Virus record (IMG/VR): IMGVR_UViG_3300017770_000001
Span: 62,001-126,000 of that record
DNA length: 64,000 nucleotides
Strand: one strand, 5' to 3'
Source of the DNA: a virus
Below the pieces are notes generated by a model that worked only from the letters and a program-made list of their open reading frames with translations, was not told where the DNA came from and made no database searches. This document shows, in pieces, positions 36,938 to 44,754 of the stretch (position 1 is its first letter; each line of letters starts with the position of its first letter). Both the position numbers and the translations under genes were made by a program.

Positions 36938-37246
36938 TTACTTCTTCCTCGACTGTAAGTCAATATGTTTTTGAATAATTTCCTTACTCTTTATTTCTTT
37001 TGCACTACGTTTACGATACTGGTCTAGGTTAGAACCTTTGTTTGCATCTGCAACTTTACTTAACACTTCTTTGAAACCATCGTCTGCTTTTACTCTGTCA
37101 CCATGACCACCTACGATGGAAGGTGTTCCAAGTATTACTTGTTTAAGGTGTGGGTTGTCTAACTTGAACTGGTCAAGTTTAGTATATGACATTGAATGTT
37201 CTTCAATCTCACTTGTTTCATTATTTAAAAAATCGTATAGGGGCAT
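36938..37246 (-). CDS. FmdB-type small regulatory-like protein
   Basis: 102 residues from ATG at 37246, which shares bases with the upstream stop (TGATG). The start MPLYDFLNNETSEIEEHSMS, then LDQFKLDNPHLKQVILGTPS, follows the marine phage FmdB-like family (MPxYxF...), but the zinc-ribbon Cys residues of true FmdB are absent. The C-terminus is basic and helical. Function unknown. Confidence 0.65.
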   Translation of the reverse strand: MPLYDFLNNETSEIEEHSMSYTKLDQFKLDNPHLKQVILGTPSIVGGHGDRVKADDGFKEVLSKVADANKGSNLDQYRKRSAKEIKSKEIIQKHIDLQSRKK

Positions 37247-37785
37247 CACTTGCTCATAAAATTAGGTATTGGTCTATCAGTCCACTTTGCAAAATCTTTC
37301 TTGTAGACCTGATAGTATTTATGGTATGCATCAATAGACTTATCAGTCTTAACATCATCGGGCATACACTGTGGAGGTTCTCTCCAACTACCCAATTCAA
37401 TATTCATGGGTAGTTGGTCGAGTAACACTCTAAGTTTTCTATCTGTTTCATGTACTCTACCATAACGGTAAGTATACTCATCACATAGTGCAATAAACAT
37501 ATCGTACATGTATTGATACTGGATTGCATTTTCACGAACCCATATTGCACTTGGGTGTTTGATGTGTGAAGCTTTGTATAATACACTCTGCATTTTTCTG
37601 TCTTGCAAACGATAACGTTTAATGTTTCTACCATTTGCAGTCTTGTCTAGGTACTCCTCACCGTCTAGTATACGATGTGCAGTCGATAACATTTGTGCAT
37701 ACTCGATAACCATCTTGACTACATGTTTGTCACAGTGTAAGTGTGATGAGACTACAGGGTCTTCGTTCAGATAAAATATATTCAT
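37246..37785 (-). CDS. Conserved phage protein with CDKHVVKM motif
   Basis: 179 residues. The N-terminal block MNIFYLNEDPVVSSHLHCDK, then HVVKMVIEYAQMLSTAHRIL, is strongly conserved in marine T4-like phages. Multiple His and a Cys (HLHCDKHVVKM) suggest metal binding. Related genes are sometimes labelled as pyrimidine-dimer glycosylases, but I see no clear similarity to T4 DenV. The second half has SHIKHPSAIWVREN and PMNIELGSWREPPQCMPDD. Function left open. Confidence 0.65.
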   Translation of the reverse strand: MNIFYLNEDPVVSSHLHCDKHVVKMVIEYAQMLSTAHRILDGEEYLDKTANGRNIKRYRLQDRKMQSVLYKASHIKHPSAIWVRENAIQYQYMYDMFIALCDEYTYRYGRVHETDRKLRVLLDQLPMNIELGSWREPPQCMPDDVKTDKSIDAYHKYYQVYKKDFAKWTDRPIPNFMSK

Positions 37786-37787
37786 AA

Positions 37788-38933
37788 TTATTTAAATACC
37801 TTGAATGTACCGTCATTCGAAGTTCTATCAAAGATGTTTAGTTTATCTAAGTTGTGAAGTTTCTCGATTGCTGGTATCATACCATACATCTTAACTTTAC
37901 CTCTCTTCAACTTTCCACCTTCGTTGAAACATGAACGTACATTCTCAATTGATTCCTTAACATCGATGTGACATTTTAGTGTTCTTTTATTATACTGTTC
38001 TTCGGGGTCTGATGTCAATACCCCTGCGTGAAAAACCATCCTTACTTCAACATCATTGTCGACTGCTATCTTACAAGATGCAAGTAAGTGTTTGTGTGCA
38101 AGGTCATAAGATGTAGGGAAGTAGATAATCTTTGTATCATCTGTTATGTCTATACCTTTTTCATATACAGGAACATAGTTGTTTTCCTTACACCATCCTT
38201 TTGCTTGGTTGTTATCAAAAGGTATTGCTCTCAATCCTTCATAACTTTCTGATTGCATCATTACTGATAGTGCAACTAGTGTTGCATCTCTATTACTGAA
38301 TGGTCGTCTCTCACACATCTCATCTATCCTACTCATTACAGTGTCGAATGCTTGTCTCTCATTCTTACCTTTGAATGATATCCATCCATTCTTGACTGCT
38401 CTAAGACACTCAGTCTTGATATCTTGAGTCTTGATTGGAGTGTAAGTTCTTTTCTTATCTTGTGACAACTGACCTGCTACTGATAAGTTATCTTTGATTC
38501 TAGAATCGGATGCACCTACCTTAGGTACAAACACGTATGCCATGATGTCATCAATAAACTTTTTATCGAAGACTCTATCTCTACCGTGACCTGTAATGTA
38601 TTCATAATACTCTACACTAGGGTCGGGTTGAAACACACATGAAAGTGGTTCTAGTAAGTCGAACCCATCATCGAAACTAGAGTAGAGGTCATTCTCTTCT
38701 TGTTTAGTGTGAGCTCCACCTGCTCTTGATTCCTGTCCAAAGGTATCATCACCTAATTGGTTATTGACAATACTTCTAGATAGAATACGTGGTGAGTTAC
38801 CCGATAGTTCGATAGAATCGAATTCCTTAGAAAGGATTGGGTATCTTGTTTTTTGAAAATGTTCAACGTGAAGTTTTAAGTGTTCTTCAGTGAACGGGTT
38901 TGATTTGTCCAAGGGGACGATTAAGTCAATCAT
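37788..38933 (-). CDS. Unknown 381-aa protein, first gene of the gp32-gp59 operon
   Basis: 381 residues, no family recognised. The N-terminus MIDLIVPLDKSNPFTEEHLKL and a GHGRDRVFDKKFIDDIMAYV segment at about residue 114 have a faint ParB-like look, not enough to call. The second half (IIYFPTSYDLAHKHLLASCK, VEVRMVFHAGVLTSDPEEQY) is alpha/beta. CAGGAG lies 7 bases before the ATG. A host-type promoter at 38995-39023 drives it and probably the following genes down to gp32. Confidence 0.6.
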   Translation of the reverse strand: MIDLIVPLDKSNPFTEEHLKLHVEHFQKTRYPILSKEFDSIELSGNSPRILSRSIVNNQLGDDTFGQESRAGGAHTKQEENDLYSSFDDGFDLLEPLSCVFQPDPSVEYYEYITGHGRDRVFDKKFIDDIMAYVFVPKVGASDSRIKDNLSVAGQLSQDKKRTYTPIKTQDIKTECLRAVKNGWISFKGKNERQAFDTVMSRIDEMCERRPFSNRDATLVALSVMMQSESYEGLRAIPFDNNQAKGWCKENNYVPVYEKGIDITDDTKIIYFPTSYDLAHKHLLASCKIAVDNDVEVRMVFHAGVLTSDPEEQYNKRTLKCHIDVKESIENVRSCFNEGGKLKRGKVKMYGMIPAIEKLHNLDKLNIFDRTSNDGTFKVFK

Positions 38934-38994
38934 AAATTCTCCTGTTTTTGGTGAGGACGGTGTTTGCCTTCCTCTGATTTACTATAATATATTT

Positions 38995-39023
38995 AGTATA
39001 ATATAAAACTCTAAGATTGTCTA
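38995..39023 (-). promoter_or_regulatory. Early promoter, TAGACA-N17-TATACT
   Basis: On the minus strand: -35 TAGACA (39023-39018, one mismatch) and -10 TATACT (39000-38995), spacer 17. It gives a leader of about 55 nt with a GAGGA...TCCTC hairpin before the 37788-38933 gene. Related to the repeated promoters listed elsewhere. Confidence 0.55.
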
Positions 39024-39293
39024 GAGGTTTTTTATATTTTCTAAAACTTTTTCTACTTCTTTCCATGAGAGGTGTCCAATAACATCATGTGTTATAACGG
39101 TTGAGAAATCCAACTCACCTTCGTTGAGAACTGCAAGTTCCCATAATCCATTCTTACCACCATAACTGAAATCGTGTTTTACTACACTTGCACCATAACC
39201 ATTTGGAAATGCATACTTATGTTGAACACCATTATTAATATAGTCCGTATCTGAAAGGAACTCTCTAAATTTTTCTACTGTATCATACATCAT
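39021..39293 (-). CDS. Small unknown protein
   Basis: 90 residues, starting MMYDTVEKFREFLSDTDYIN. Contains an aromatic/Gly stretch FPNGYGASVVKHDFSYGGKN and ends WKEVEKVLENIKNL. The ATG overlaps the stop of the SleB-type hydrolase gene (4 bp), so it is coupled to it. No family recognised. Confidence 0.6.
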   Translation of the reverse strand: MMYDTVEKFREFLSDTDYINNGVQHKYAFPNGYGASVVKHDFSYGGKNGLWELAVLNEGELDFSTVITHDVIGHLSWKEVEKVLENIKNL

Positions 39294-39862
39294 TTATAAA
39301 ATATGTGGTTGTTAATAATTACAGTCTCATTCAATGAGTCTGCCCAATATGGATATACCGTATCTGCATGATAGTGTGTTGCACCTTCAGTGAAGTCTGC
39401 AAAGTCTCCATTTAAAACTCTTGATGCAGTTGCAAGTGAAAACATCCACGTTGCACTATCAACAGGGTCGTCTGATTTACCATCACAGAACCAACTGAAC
39501 TGACACTTATGTCTAACTGGTGTAAGATTACCTTTCCAGTTTTCCTTCCATAGTGCCTGATAGATAACATCACACACATTGTCGGGATAAGAGTTATGTT
39601 CAACCCTGTTTAATACAACAAGTGAAACTGCAACCTTACCTGCTACAGGTTGGTTACCAGCTTCAAAGTATATGTTCTTTGCCATGCAAAAAACTTCTCC
39701 GTTAGCATCATATGCTTTTACCGTTTGTGGAAACAGTAATAGTGACATGAGCATTGCACCAAACATCATACCAGTTAAGAATGACTTAAACATATTCTTA
39801 CCATTGTATTTCATTTGACTGTCAATAGCATCACCCCACTTACTTTTCAACATCATCTCCAT
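39290..39862 (-). CDS. SleB/CwlJ-type cell-wall hydrolase with signal anchor (endolysin candidate)
   Basis: 190 residues. A hydrophobic segment (MFKSFLTGMMFGAMLMSLLL, then FPQTVKAYD) at about residues 24-50 is a signal sequence or anchor. The catalytic domain begins FCMAKNIYFEAGNQPVAGKV, the Hydrolase_2 signature with the active Glu in YFEA, and ends THYHADTVYPYWADSLN. It cuts peptidoglycan and reaches the periplasm by itself, as SAR or secreted endolysins do. Several ATGs (39862, 39853, 39814, 39793) are possible starts. The gene upstream encodes a tiny membrane protein. Confidence 0.82.
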   Translation of the reverse strand: MEMMLKSKWGDAIDSQMKYNGKNMFKSFLTGMMFGAMLMSLLLFPQTVKAYDANGEVFCMAKNIYFEAGNQPVAGKVAVSLVVLNRVEHNSYPDNVCDVIYQALWKENWKGNLTPVRHKCQFSWFCDGKSDDPVDSATWMFSLATASRVLNGDFADFTEGATHYHADTVYPYWADSLNETVIINNHIFYK

Positions 39863-39983
39863 CTTTTCGTTTTTCCCATGGAAAGGGTTTGTTGATATGT
39901 AAACCTGCGAAGGTTAATGATATCATAATCACACATAATAAAAACCCACCAATTGCACTAATCTGTACTACTTCCTGTTCCAT
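39840..39983 (-). CDS. Tiny membrane protein before the hydrolase, holin-like
   Basis: 47 residues from the ATG at 39983, which follows the previous stop by one base. One transmembrane segment (VQISAIGGFLLCVIMISLTFAG) and a charged tail (WEKRKDGDDVEK). It overlaps the hydrolase gene. Size, topology and position fit a pinholin-type or spanin-like lysis helper, but nothing in the sequence proves it. Confidence 0.55.
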   Translation of the reverse strand: MEQEVVQISAIGGFLLCVIMISLTFAGLHINKPFPWEKRKDGDDVEK

Positions 39984-39984
39984 A

Positions 39985-40197
39985 TTAATACCCACTCGTT
40001 GTATGTGCATACTCATCGGGACAATCTTCTTCTCCACAGACACATGAGTTTTTCTCTAAGTCAAGTTCACCTTGATTAGGATTCATGTCCTGTGCATTAG
40101 TTGTTCCATAAGTTGCAAGATTAAAAACGTCATCTGCTGATAACTTACCGTCTGTACATTGTGCAATTAATTTTGCACTTTCATAATTAAGCGACAT
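39985..40197 (-). CDS. Small protein with Cys cluster
   Basis: 70 residues from the ATG at 40197, set by GGAG 6 bases upstream. N-terminal helix LNYESAKLIAQCTDGKLSAD, C-terminal CVCGEEDC cluster that could bind a metal. It overlaps the preceding gene by 11 bp. No family recognised. Confidence 0.55.
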   Translation of the reverse strand: MSLNYESAKLIAQCTDGKLSADDVFNLATYGTTNAQDMNPNQGELDLEKNSCVCGEEDCPDEYAHTTSGY

Positions 40198-40576
40198 ATC
40201 TTTCTCCATTGTAATTATATCCATTTTTGTTATAACTGTCTAGAATCAAGTCAACTACATCAGTTGCCCATATTGATTTACCACCAACGTGCCAATCATA
40301 TTCTTCTAAAGGAACTCTTCCATCCTTCCAATTATAAATTGTGACTGTTTCATATTCCCAGTCGTCTTTGTCGATTCCATCGATGGTGTCTGCATCGTAA
40401 TACTTTGCATCGATGACCCACTCACAATTGACCTTATCATTTGGGTCTGCACTTGTGAATGTAGGTGGGCCAAGAACCTCAATCAACCTATCATAGGTTG
40501 TTGTTTTGTATCCCTGTAGGGAAGTTCCACCCGATGTCATATCGGGAGAACACACTTCGTAATCTTTAATAATCAT
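40187..40576 (-). CDS. Conserved phage protein with YNWKDG...WHVGG motif
   Basis: 129 residues from the ATG at 40576 (TAATG fusion with the upstream stop). The pattern SLQGYKTTTYDRLIEVLGPP, then EWVIDAKYY, then VTIYNWKDG and WHVGGKS is one I recognise from many phages, always unassigned. It looks like a small alpha/beta domain. Function unknown. Confidence 0.65.
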   Translation of the reverse strand: MIIKDYEVCSPDMTSGGTSLQGYKTTTYDRLIEVLGPPTFTSADPNDKVNCEWVIDAKYYDADTIDGIDKDDWEYETVTIYNWKDGRVPLEEYDWHVGGKSIWATDVVDLILDSYNKNGYNYNGERYVA

Positions 40577-40968
40577 TATGCAACCTCCAACTGAGATTCT
40601 GCAATCTCTGAAATAAGTTGGTCTGCATGACCGTTCCATTCGGGATGGTCGGGAGTATCAAACGGACTCTCCACAACCTCGATATTGGTAATGTAGTCAA
40701 ATGAACCATTCATTCCATTGAACCTGTTCACATGTTTCATAACCAATGCAGCCACACTTGCCTCAGTCAAACTAGGGTTCTCGTAATAAGAGTGTTGACC
40801 CTCACCATATGCATTTTCTTCAAAGATGAGTTTCTCTACACTGAAGTGTACAGAGTAGACTGAACCACCCTTGAACTTATGAAAGTTCTCACCATACTCT
40901 TCTAAATTCTGAGTAGTGACAACATAAGTTCTTGAAGTCCCGTTCTTGATGTGATTTAAATATGTCAT
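40576..40968 (-). CDS. Unknown protein, first gene behind an early promoter
   Basis: 130 residues, starting MTYLNHIKNGTSRTYVVTTQ. No recognised family. A strong AAAGGAG Shine-Dalgarno lies before the ATG and the host-type promoter at 40997-41026 is just upstream, giving a leader of about 22 nt. It is followed by a chain of coupled small genes down to the hydrolase. Confidence 0.62.
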   Translation of the reverse strand: MTYLNHIKNGTSRTYVVTTQNLEEYGENFHKFKGGSVYSVHFSVEKLIFEENAYGEGQHSYYENPSLTEASVAALVMKHVNRFNGMNGSFDYITNIEVVESPFDTPDHPEWNGHADQLISEIAESQLEVA

Positions 40969-40996
40969 AATTTCTCCTTTAATCTATTACTCTTAT

Positions 40997-41026
40997 AGTA
41001 TACTAAAAAGTGATACCCATTGTCAA
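40997..41026 (-). promoter_or_regulatory. Repeated early promoter, copy A (TTGACA-N18-TATACT)
   Basis: Minus strand -35 TTGACA (41026-41021) and -10 TATACT (41002-40997), spacer 18. The spacer ends CACTTTTTAG. This 37-bp element differs from copy B (41358-41387) at a single base of the spacer. Confidence 0.8.
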
Positions 41027-41028
41027 GT

Positions 41029-41256
41029 CTAATGGAATCTTTTTTTCTCACCATTGATAACAATGAAGTCGATATCAATTGCACCTATAATCTGTATACC
41101 TTCTCTATGCATAACAGACTCACACATCTGTTCCCAACACCAATTCATGATGTTACCATCACCATTGTATAGTGCAAGTTGCATTTCTTTACTGTTTAGA
41201 GGAATTTCTATTGGTTGGGATGATGCTATGTGTTCACCCATGATACCATTTATCAT
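41029..41256 (-). CDS. Small unknown protein
   Basis: 75 residues, starting MINGIMGEHIASSQPIEIPL, ending DFIVINGEKKRFH. No family recognised. The ATG overlaps the stop of the upstream 32-residue membrane peptide gene (ATGA) and has AGGAG 8 bases upstream inside that gene. Confidence 0.6.
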   Translation of the reverse strand: MINGIMGEHIASSQPIEIPLNSKEMQLALYNGDGNIMNWCWEQMCESVMHREGIQIIGAIDIDFIVINGEKKRFH

Positions 41257-41351
41257 ATCACTTCTCCTATAATTATTAACACTAATAAAACCACTAAAGG
41301 CTGAATGAAATCAGAATCTAGTAGACCGTTCTTTTTTAATATATCTATCAT
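41253..41351 (-). CDS. 32-residue single-TM microprotein, leaderless
   Basis: Reading the gap in frame gives a 32-residue ORF: MIDILKKNGLLDSDFI followed by the hydrophobic stretch QPLVVLLVLIIIGEVI. The start codon is exactly 7 bases after the -10 hexamer of promoter copy B, so the predicted +1 is the A of the AUG. There is no room for a Shine-Dalgarno. The stop TGA overlaps the next gene's ATG. The combination of promoter spacing, coupling and membrane helix makes it likely real. Function unknown; tiny membrane proteins are common phage host-takeover factors. Confidence 0.62.
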   Translation of the reverse strand: MIDILKKNGLLDSDFIQPLVVLLVLIIIGEVI

Positions 41352-41357
41352 TCTTAT

Positions 41358-41387
41358 AGTATACTAAAAAGTGAGACCCATTGTCAA
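41358..41387 (-). promoter_or_regulatory. Repeated early promoter, copy B, leaderless
   Basis: Minus strand -35 TTGACA (41387-41382), -10 TATACT (41363-41358), spacer 18, followed by ATAAGA and then ATG at predicted +1. Confidence 0.8.
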
Positions 41388-41390
41388 GTC

Positions 41391-41639
41391 TCAGAGTGAT
41401 AATTCTTCATTGATTTGACGTTCGATACGTCTCATCTCAAGATACTCCATGACTATGTCTTTTTCATTTTGGGTTAAATCATTTATACTTTGGAGACCCC
41501 ACGGCATACCAATAGAAACAAGTTTGTTTCCTAGTACGACTGAATCATTCCATTTAGTATCGTCCTCAGAGAAGAGTCCGTGATATTCTAGTTGGTCAAT
41601 CATATCTTGACCGAGTTTAATTATATATTTTGTTTTCAT
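41391..41639 (-). CDS. Small unknown protein, leaderless
   Basis: 82 residues, starting MKTKYIIKLGQDMIDQLEYH; the C-terminal half is helical and charged (NEKDIVMEYLEMRRIERQIN). No family recognised. The ATG is 8 bases after the -10 of the promoter at 41647-41676, so the mRNA is predicted to start at -1 or +1 of the start codon without a Shine-Dalgarno. Confidence 0.62.
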   Translation of the reverse strand: MKTKYIIKLGQDMIDQLEYHGLFSEDDTKWNDSVVLGNKLVSIGMPWGLQSINDLTQNEKDIVMEYLEMRRIERQINEELSL

Positions 41640-41646
41640 AGATTGT

Positions 41647-41676
41647 ATAATACTAAATTATGCAGTCTATTGTAAA
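41647..41676 (-). promoter_or_regulatory. Repeated early promoter, copy C (TTTACA-N18-TATTAT), leaderless
   Basis: Minus strand -35 TTTACA (41676-41671), -10 TATTAT (41652-41647), spacer 18, then 7 bases and ATG at 41639. Confidence 0.7.
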
Positions 41677-41699
41677 GGGGTTTTTGAAAATAAATTAAA

Positions 41700-42365
41700 T
41701 TATTCTGTTGGTGCTTCTTCACGCATCGTTTCAAACAAAGATGCAATGTCTACATCATATGCCCATGGAGCGTCATTTGCATGGTCGGGGTCTGATTCGT
41801 GTAGGAGAGATTTAGAACACTTACCTGCTGTGATTGCAGCTTTGTAATGAGTTAACCATTCTTGGTAGTGTGCATTGTTTACATCACTAACTTCAATTTG
41901 CATATTTCTTCTTGTATGCATGTACTCACCCATTTCAACCATACCACGAGAGTTTCCACTGACATGGTCACCTGCTGATTCATCGATGTTATACATTTGA
42001 ATACTAAGAGATTGCTCTGAATCAAACCATGTGTAGTTTGAAGATACATCTACTATTTCGACATCATCAGGCATATTTTGGTTATGCCAACCAGTCATTA
42101 GACAATGTTTCAACATAAACTCACCACCGTCTGCAAAGACATGATTAATTTTTACATGGTCATCTTCTTGAACAGTATTTACACTTACTAAGTTATTGTT
42201 TATAACTGTATTAGTAAAGTAGCCTGGTTTTAATGAAAGAACACTCCAATCGTTGAATTTCATGTTCCCATCATCATTAAAGATTTCATTATCTATATTA
42301 ACCTTTAGTCCTTCTACGCTTTGGTTGACTAACGGGTAAAGTTTTTCTGTAAATGTAATTGCCAT
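41700..42365 (-). CDS. Unknown 221-aa protein
   Basis: 221 residues, starting MAITFTEKLYPLVNQSVEGL. Mixed alpha/beta with a motif MVEMGEYMHTRRNMQIEVSD and a C-terminal Asp/His-rich part (HESDPDHANDAPWAYDVD). GAGGG lies about 8 bases before the ATG. The base-level style matches its neighbours. No family recognised. Confidence 0.6.
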   Translation of the reverse strand: MAITFTEKLYPLVNQSVEGLKVNIDNEIFNDDGNMKFNDWSVLSLKPGYFTNTVINNNLVSVNTVQEDDHVKINHVFADGGEFMLKHCLMTGWHNQNMPDDVEIVDVSSNYTWFDSEQSLSIQMYNIDESAGDHVSGNSRGMVEMGEYMHTRRNMQIEVSDVNNAHYQEWLTHYKAAITAGKCSKSLLHESDPDHANDAPWAYDVDIASLFETMREEAPTE

Positions 42366-42368
42366 ATG

Positions 42369-42647
42369 TTATCCCTCTATGATACTATTTAGATAATCTA
42401 TTTGTTTACGAACTATGTCGATTCTGTTTGGCCAATAGATATAATCCTTGTCTGAATCCTTTGCAAGGTTTTCAAGAAGTGGTCTAATAAACTCATCCAG
42501 TTTAGTTAACTTTGTAGATAATACATCTACTAGTTCTTGGTTCTCTTCACTAGATGCAGCTGTCTTACTAACTTTCTCATCTAACTTTATAAGGTCATCA
42601 CTGTCTACTGCAGTAAAACCAAAATCGTTGTAATTAAAATCATCCAT
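42369..42647 (-). CDS. Conserved phage protein with YIYWPNR motif
   Basis: 92 residues from the ATG at 42647 (TAATG fusion with glutaredoxin stop). N-terminal DDFNYNDFGFTAVD, a helical middle, and C-terminal DKDYIYWPNRIDIVRKQID, a motif I recall in many T4-like cyanophages without function. Possibly a structural or chaperone partner. Confidence 0.65.
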   Translation of the reverse strand: MDDFNYNDFGFTAVDSDDLIKLDEKVSKTAASSEENQELVDVLSTKLTKLDEFIRPLLENLAKDSDKDYIYWPNRIDIVRKQIDYLNSIIEG

Positions 42648-42889
42648 TATACATCTATTGCTCCAACACGTCCTTGATGCCATGCGGCAAGTTCTGTGTA
42701 TCCACCTATATTTATATCATCCACACGTATTTGTGGAAATGTTCTTGCTGTTGGAAATACCTCAAACAACTGTTCAGTTGTATAGTCTTGTCCTAACGAT
42801 TTGTATTCGTAAGAATATCCTTCTCTCTCACAAAGACTCTTTGCTTTGTCACAGAAAGGACAACTTGGTTTACCGTATATTTCTATCAT
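42647..42889 (-). CDS. Glutaredoxin
   Basis: 80 residues from the ATG at 42889, set by GGAG upstream. Thioredoxin fold with active site CPFC (residues 10-13), cis-Pro region TFPQIRVDD and the GGYTEL turn. T4-like phages use glutaredoxin to reduce ribonucleotide reductase, and NrdB is encoded in this window at 62549-63646. It overlaps the preceding gene by 4 bp. Confidence 0.92.
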   Translation of the reverse strand: MIEIYGKPSCPFCDKAKSLCEREGYSYEYKSLGQDYTTEQLFEVFPTARTFPQIRVDDINIGGYTELAAWHQGRVGAIDV

Positions 42890-43305
42890 ATTTCTTTTCT
42901 CCATATCTTGAGATTTCTCTCATTATTTATAGTATCAGTATGATAAGTCATATTAAGACTATCACCTACTACATAACCTAAATTTCGTAAGGGTTTCTTG
43001 GGTACATATAATCCCATCGGTTCTGCATGAAAATTATCTATACTAAACATCTGTTTAGTGTTATCCCAAAGACCAAAAGTCATTTTCCAGTTTTCTCTAG
43101 GGTTAAATAAATCTTCATGAATATACCATTCGTCATGTGTGAAGACACATAAGTGGTCATCATTGTTTATGATAAAGGAAAACAACACACTTGGTGATTC
43201 TCTCATACCCATCAGGTTTGTCTCTTTCCACGGAACCCTACAACACCATTCGTCTTCATTGCTAGCTTGTCGGGTGTGTGTATATTTTTTATTTAAGAAG
43301 TCCAT
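42886..43305 (-). CDS. Unknown 139-aa protein
   Basis: 139 residues, starting MDFLNKKYTHTRQASNEDEW. Aromatic-rich (CCRVPWKE, HDEWYIHEDLFNPRENWKM). No family recognised. It overlaps the SDR gene by 17 bp and runs into glutaredoxin, so it belongs to the same transcription unit as the SDR/FkbM/radical SAM cassette and may act on the same substrate. Confidence 0.58.
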   Translation of the reverse strand: MDFLNKKYTHTRQASNEDEWCCRVPWKETNLMGMRESPSVLFSFIINNDDHLCVFTHDEWYIHEDLFNPRENWKMTFGLWDNTKQMFSIDNFHAEPMGLYVPKKPLRNLGYVVGDSLNMTYHTDTINNERNLKIWRKEI

Positions 43306-43897
43306 TCCTTTCCAAGTCTAATAACATTGCTTTATCACTTTGCACATCACTATAGTTTGCATGTGCTTGTATTGTAATTTCGGGTATCTCTATTGATGGA
43401 TATGATGTAACTAAATGGTAAATCATACCAGCAATGTCTTGTTGTCTAAGACTAGGTAAATCATTGTGATTCAGGAGTCCTAGATTGACTGTAGACATCT
43501 TAAACTTTTTATCTGAGTTGTATGTCAAGTTATTACAAAAATGTGTTAGAGAGGCTTTCTGTGCCGCATAGAGGTATCCCTTAGATATGTTTGGTTGTGA
43601 TGCACGACTACCAATGTTGATTAAGTATTTACTAGGGTCATGTCTCCAACTTGAATTGTATACAATATCTACAATATTTGTTTGGTCAAAATCTTGATGT
43701 GCATTATTAATTAGTACGTCTAAGTGGTTTGGGTTACTTTCGTCAAACACCCATGCCCCTACTCCGTTCATAATAATATCATCAGTGTGCATATACTTCA
43801 CTGTAATGGTCTCACCCTTGTGGGGTGTTCCCATAAGTGTCTTACCGATTATACTTGATAATCCTCTGTCTTCTTTACCTGTTATTCCTACTATCAT
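43289..43897 (-). CDS. Short-chain dehydrogenase/reductase (SDR)
   Basis: 202 residues. SDR features: N-terminal VGITGKEDRGLSSIIGK in the place of the TGxxxGxG turn, NNA at 64-66, INIGS with catalytic Ser near 97, and YAAQK (Tyr110, Lys114). The nucleotide turn is somewhat degenerate. It is shorter than usual (about 250). It starts inside the FkbM stop (ATGA). It probably reduces or epimerises a sugar or other small substrate together with the neighbouring methyltransferase and radical SAM protein. Confidence 0.72.
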   Translation of the reverse strand: MIVGITGKEDRGLSSIIGKTLMGTPHKGETITVKYMHTDDIIMNGVGAWVFDESNPNHLDVLINNAHQDFDQTNIVDIVYNSSWRHDPSKYLINIGSRASQPNISKGYLYAAQKASLTHFCNNLTYNSDKKFKMSTVNLGLLNHNDLPSLRQQDIAGMIYHLVTSYPSIEIPEITIQAHANYSDVQSDKAMLLDLERNGLLK

Positions 43898-44754
43898 CTT
43901 TCGAAAAATATCTCCGTTTGACCACCTCTATTTGAGTTCTGTCTATACTCATAAACAGAGTCTGTCATTTCGTGGTTAATTTTAAATCCCATACCAGTTA
44001 ACAATTCTTTTGCAACTTCGAATCTAGGATTATCTTTAAACACTTCAATCATGATGTGTTTTACACTTGCACCTATACACTTCCATCCACCGTCAATAAT
44101 TGACGTATCATTTGTTCCGTCTACATCTATCTTTAAAATAGTGGGTGATTGTAGTCCGTGTTTGTAAACTAAATTATCTAGTGTCTCTTGTACTAGTCTT
44201 GTCTTGACTGATTTATTTTTAGAAGTTATCTCACTGGATACACCTTCTCCACCTCTCATACCTTGATTCCATATCTTATACGACACTTCATCTGACACTG
44301 GTACGTTCATTGGAAAAATTACATTACTGCAATCATTCATCACAATGTTGTCTACAAGGAAACCAAAGTTTCTTACATGAGGTTCAAATGCATAGATACT
44401 GTCACAACCTAACTGAGATGCATACAAACTATACTGACCACAGTTTGCACCTATGTCATAGAAGACACTATCCTTCTCAATAACGTTTTGTAACCATAGA
44501 GTAGTCCATGGTTCTTTCTTGTATATAGATTGACTACGTCCACGAACCAAATGGTTCAACACGTCCTTAGGATATGCAAAGAGAATCTTTACACCTGTTT
44601 CTGTTTCGATACGTTCTTCGATTCCCCACGGAAAAAAGTTTTCCCAATCGGGGTCTTTTATTTTCTTTTCAAAATTAAAACCATTGTATACTTCTTGTAT
44701 CTCTTCGATACTAAGTTGTCTTATTTGAACGTCTGGCTTGTTGAAGGTCATCAT
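43894..44754 (-). CDS. FkbM-family methyltransferase
   Basis: 286 residues. SAM-binding motif I is SVFYDIGANCGQYSLYAS (about 96-113), followed by YAFEPHVRNFGFLVDNI and the FkbM second motif TILKIDVDGT. FkbM enzymes methylate hydroxyls of sugars and related compounds. It overlaps the radical SAM gene by 44 bp and the SDR by 4 bp. The substrate is not predictable from sequence. Confidence 0.85.
   Translation of the reverse strand: MMTFNKPDVQIRQLSIEEIQEVYNGFNFEKKIKDPDWENFFPWGIEERIETETGVKILFAYPKDVLNHLVRGRSQSIYKKEPWTTLWLQNVIEKDSVFYDIGANCGQYSLYASQLGCDSIYAFEPHVRNFGFLVDNIVMNDCSNVIFPMNVPVSDEVSYKIWNQGMRGGEGVSSEITSKNKSVKTRLVQETLDNLVYKHGLQSPTILKIDVDGTNDTSIIDGGWKCIGASVKHIMIEVFKDNPRFEVAKELLTGMGFKINHEMTDSVYEYRQNSNRGGQTEIFFER

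Noticed and set aside
37246-37785. Pyrimidine-dimer glycosylase (DenV) annotation
   Set aside because: I see no alignment with T4 DenV key residues; left as conserved unknown.
37788-38933. ParB-like nuclease call
   Set aside because: Only a GHGRDR fragment resembles ParB; the rest of the motif set is missing.
42924-42931. TATAAATA on the minus strand inside the 42886-43305 gene
   Set aside because: Inside coding sequence of an early-type operon with a long distance to the next start; such matches (also at 42709-42716 and within 3562-6315 and 14682-18551) are expected by chance in AT-rich DNA.
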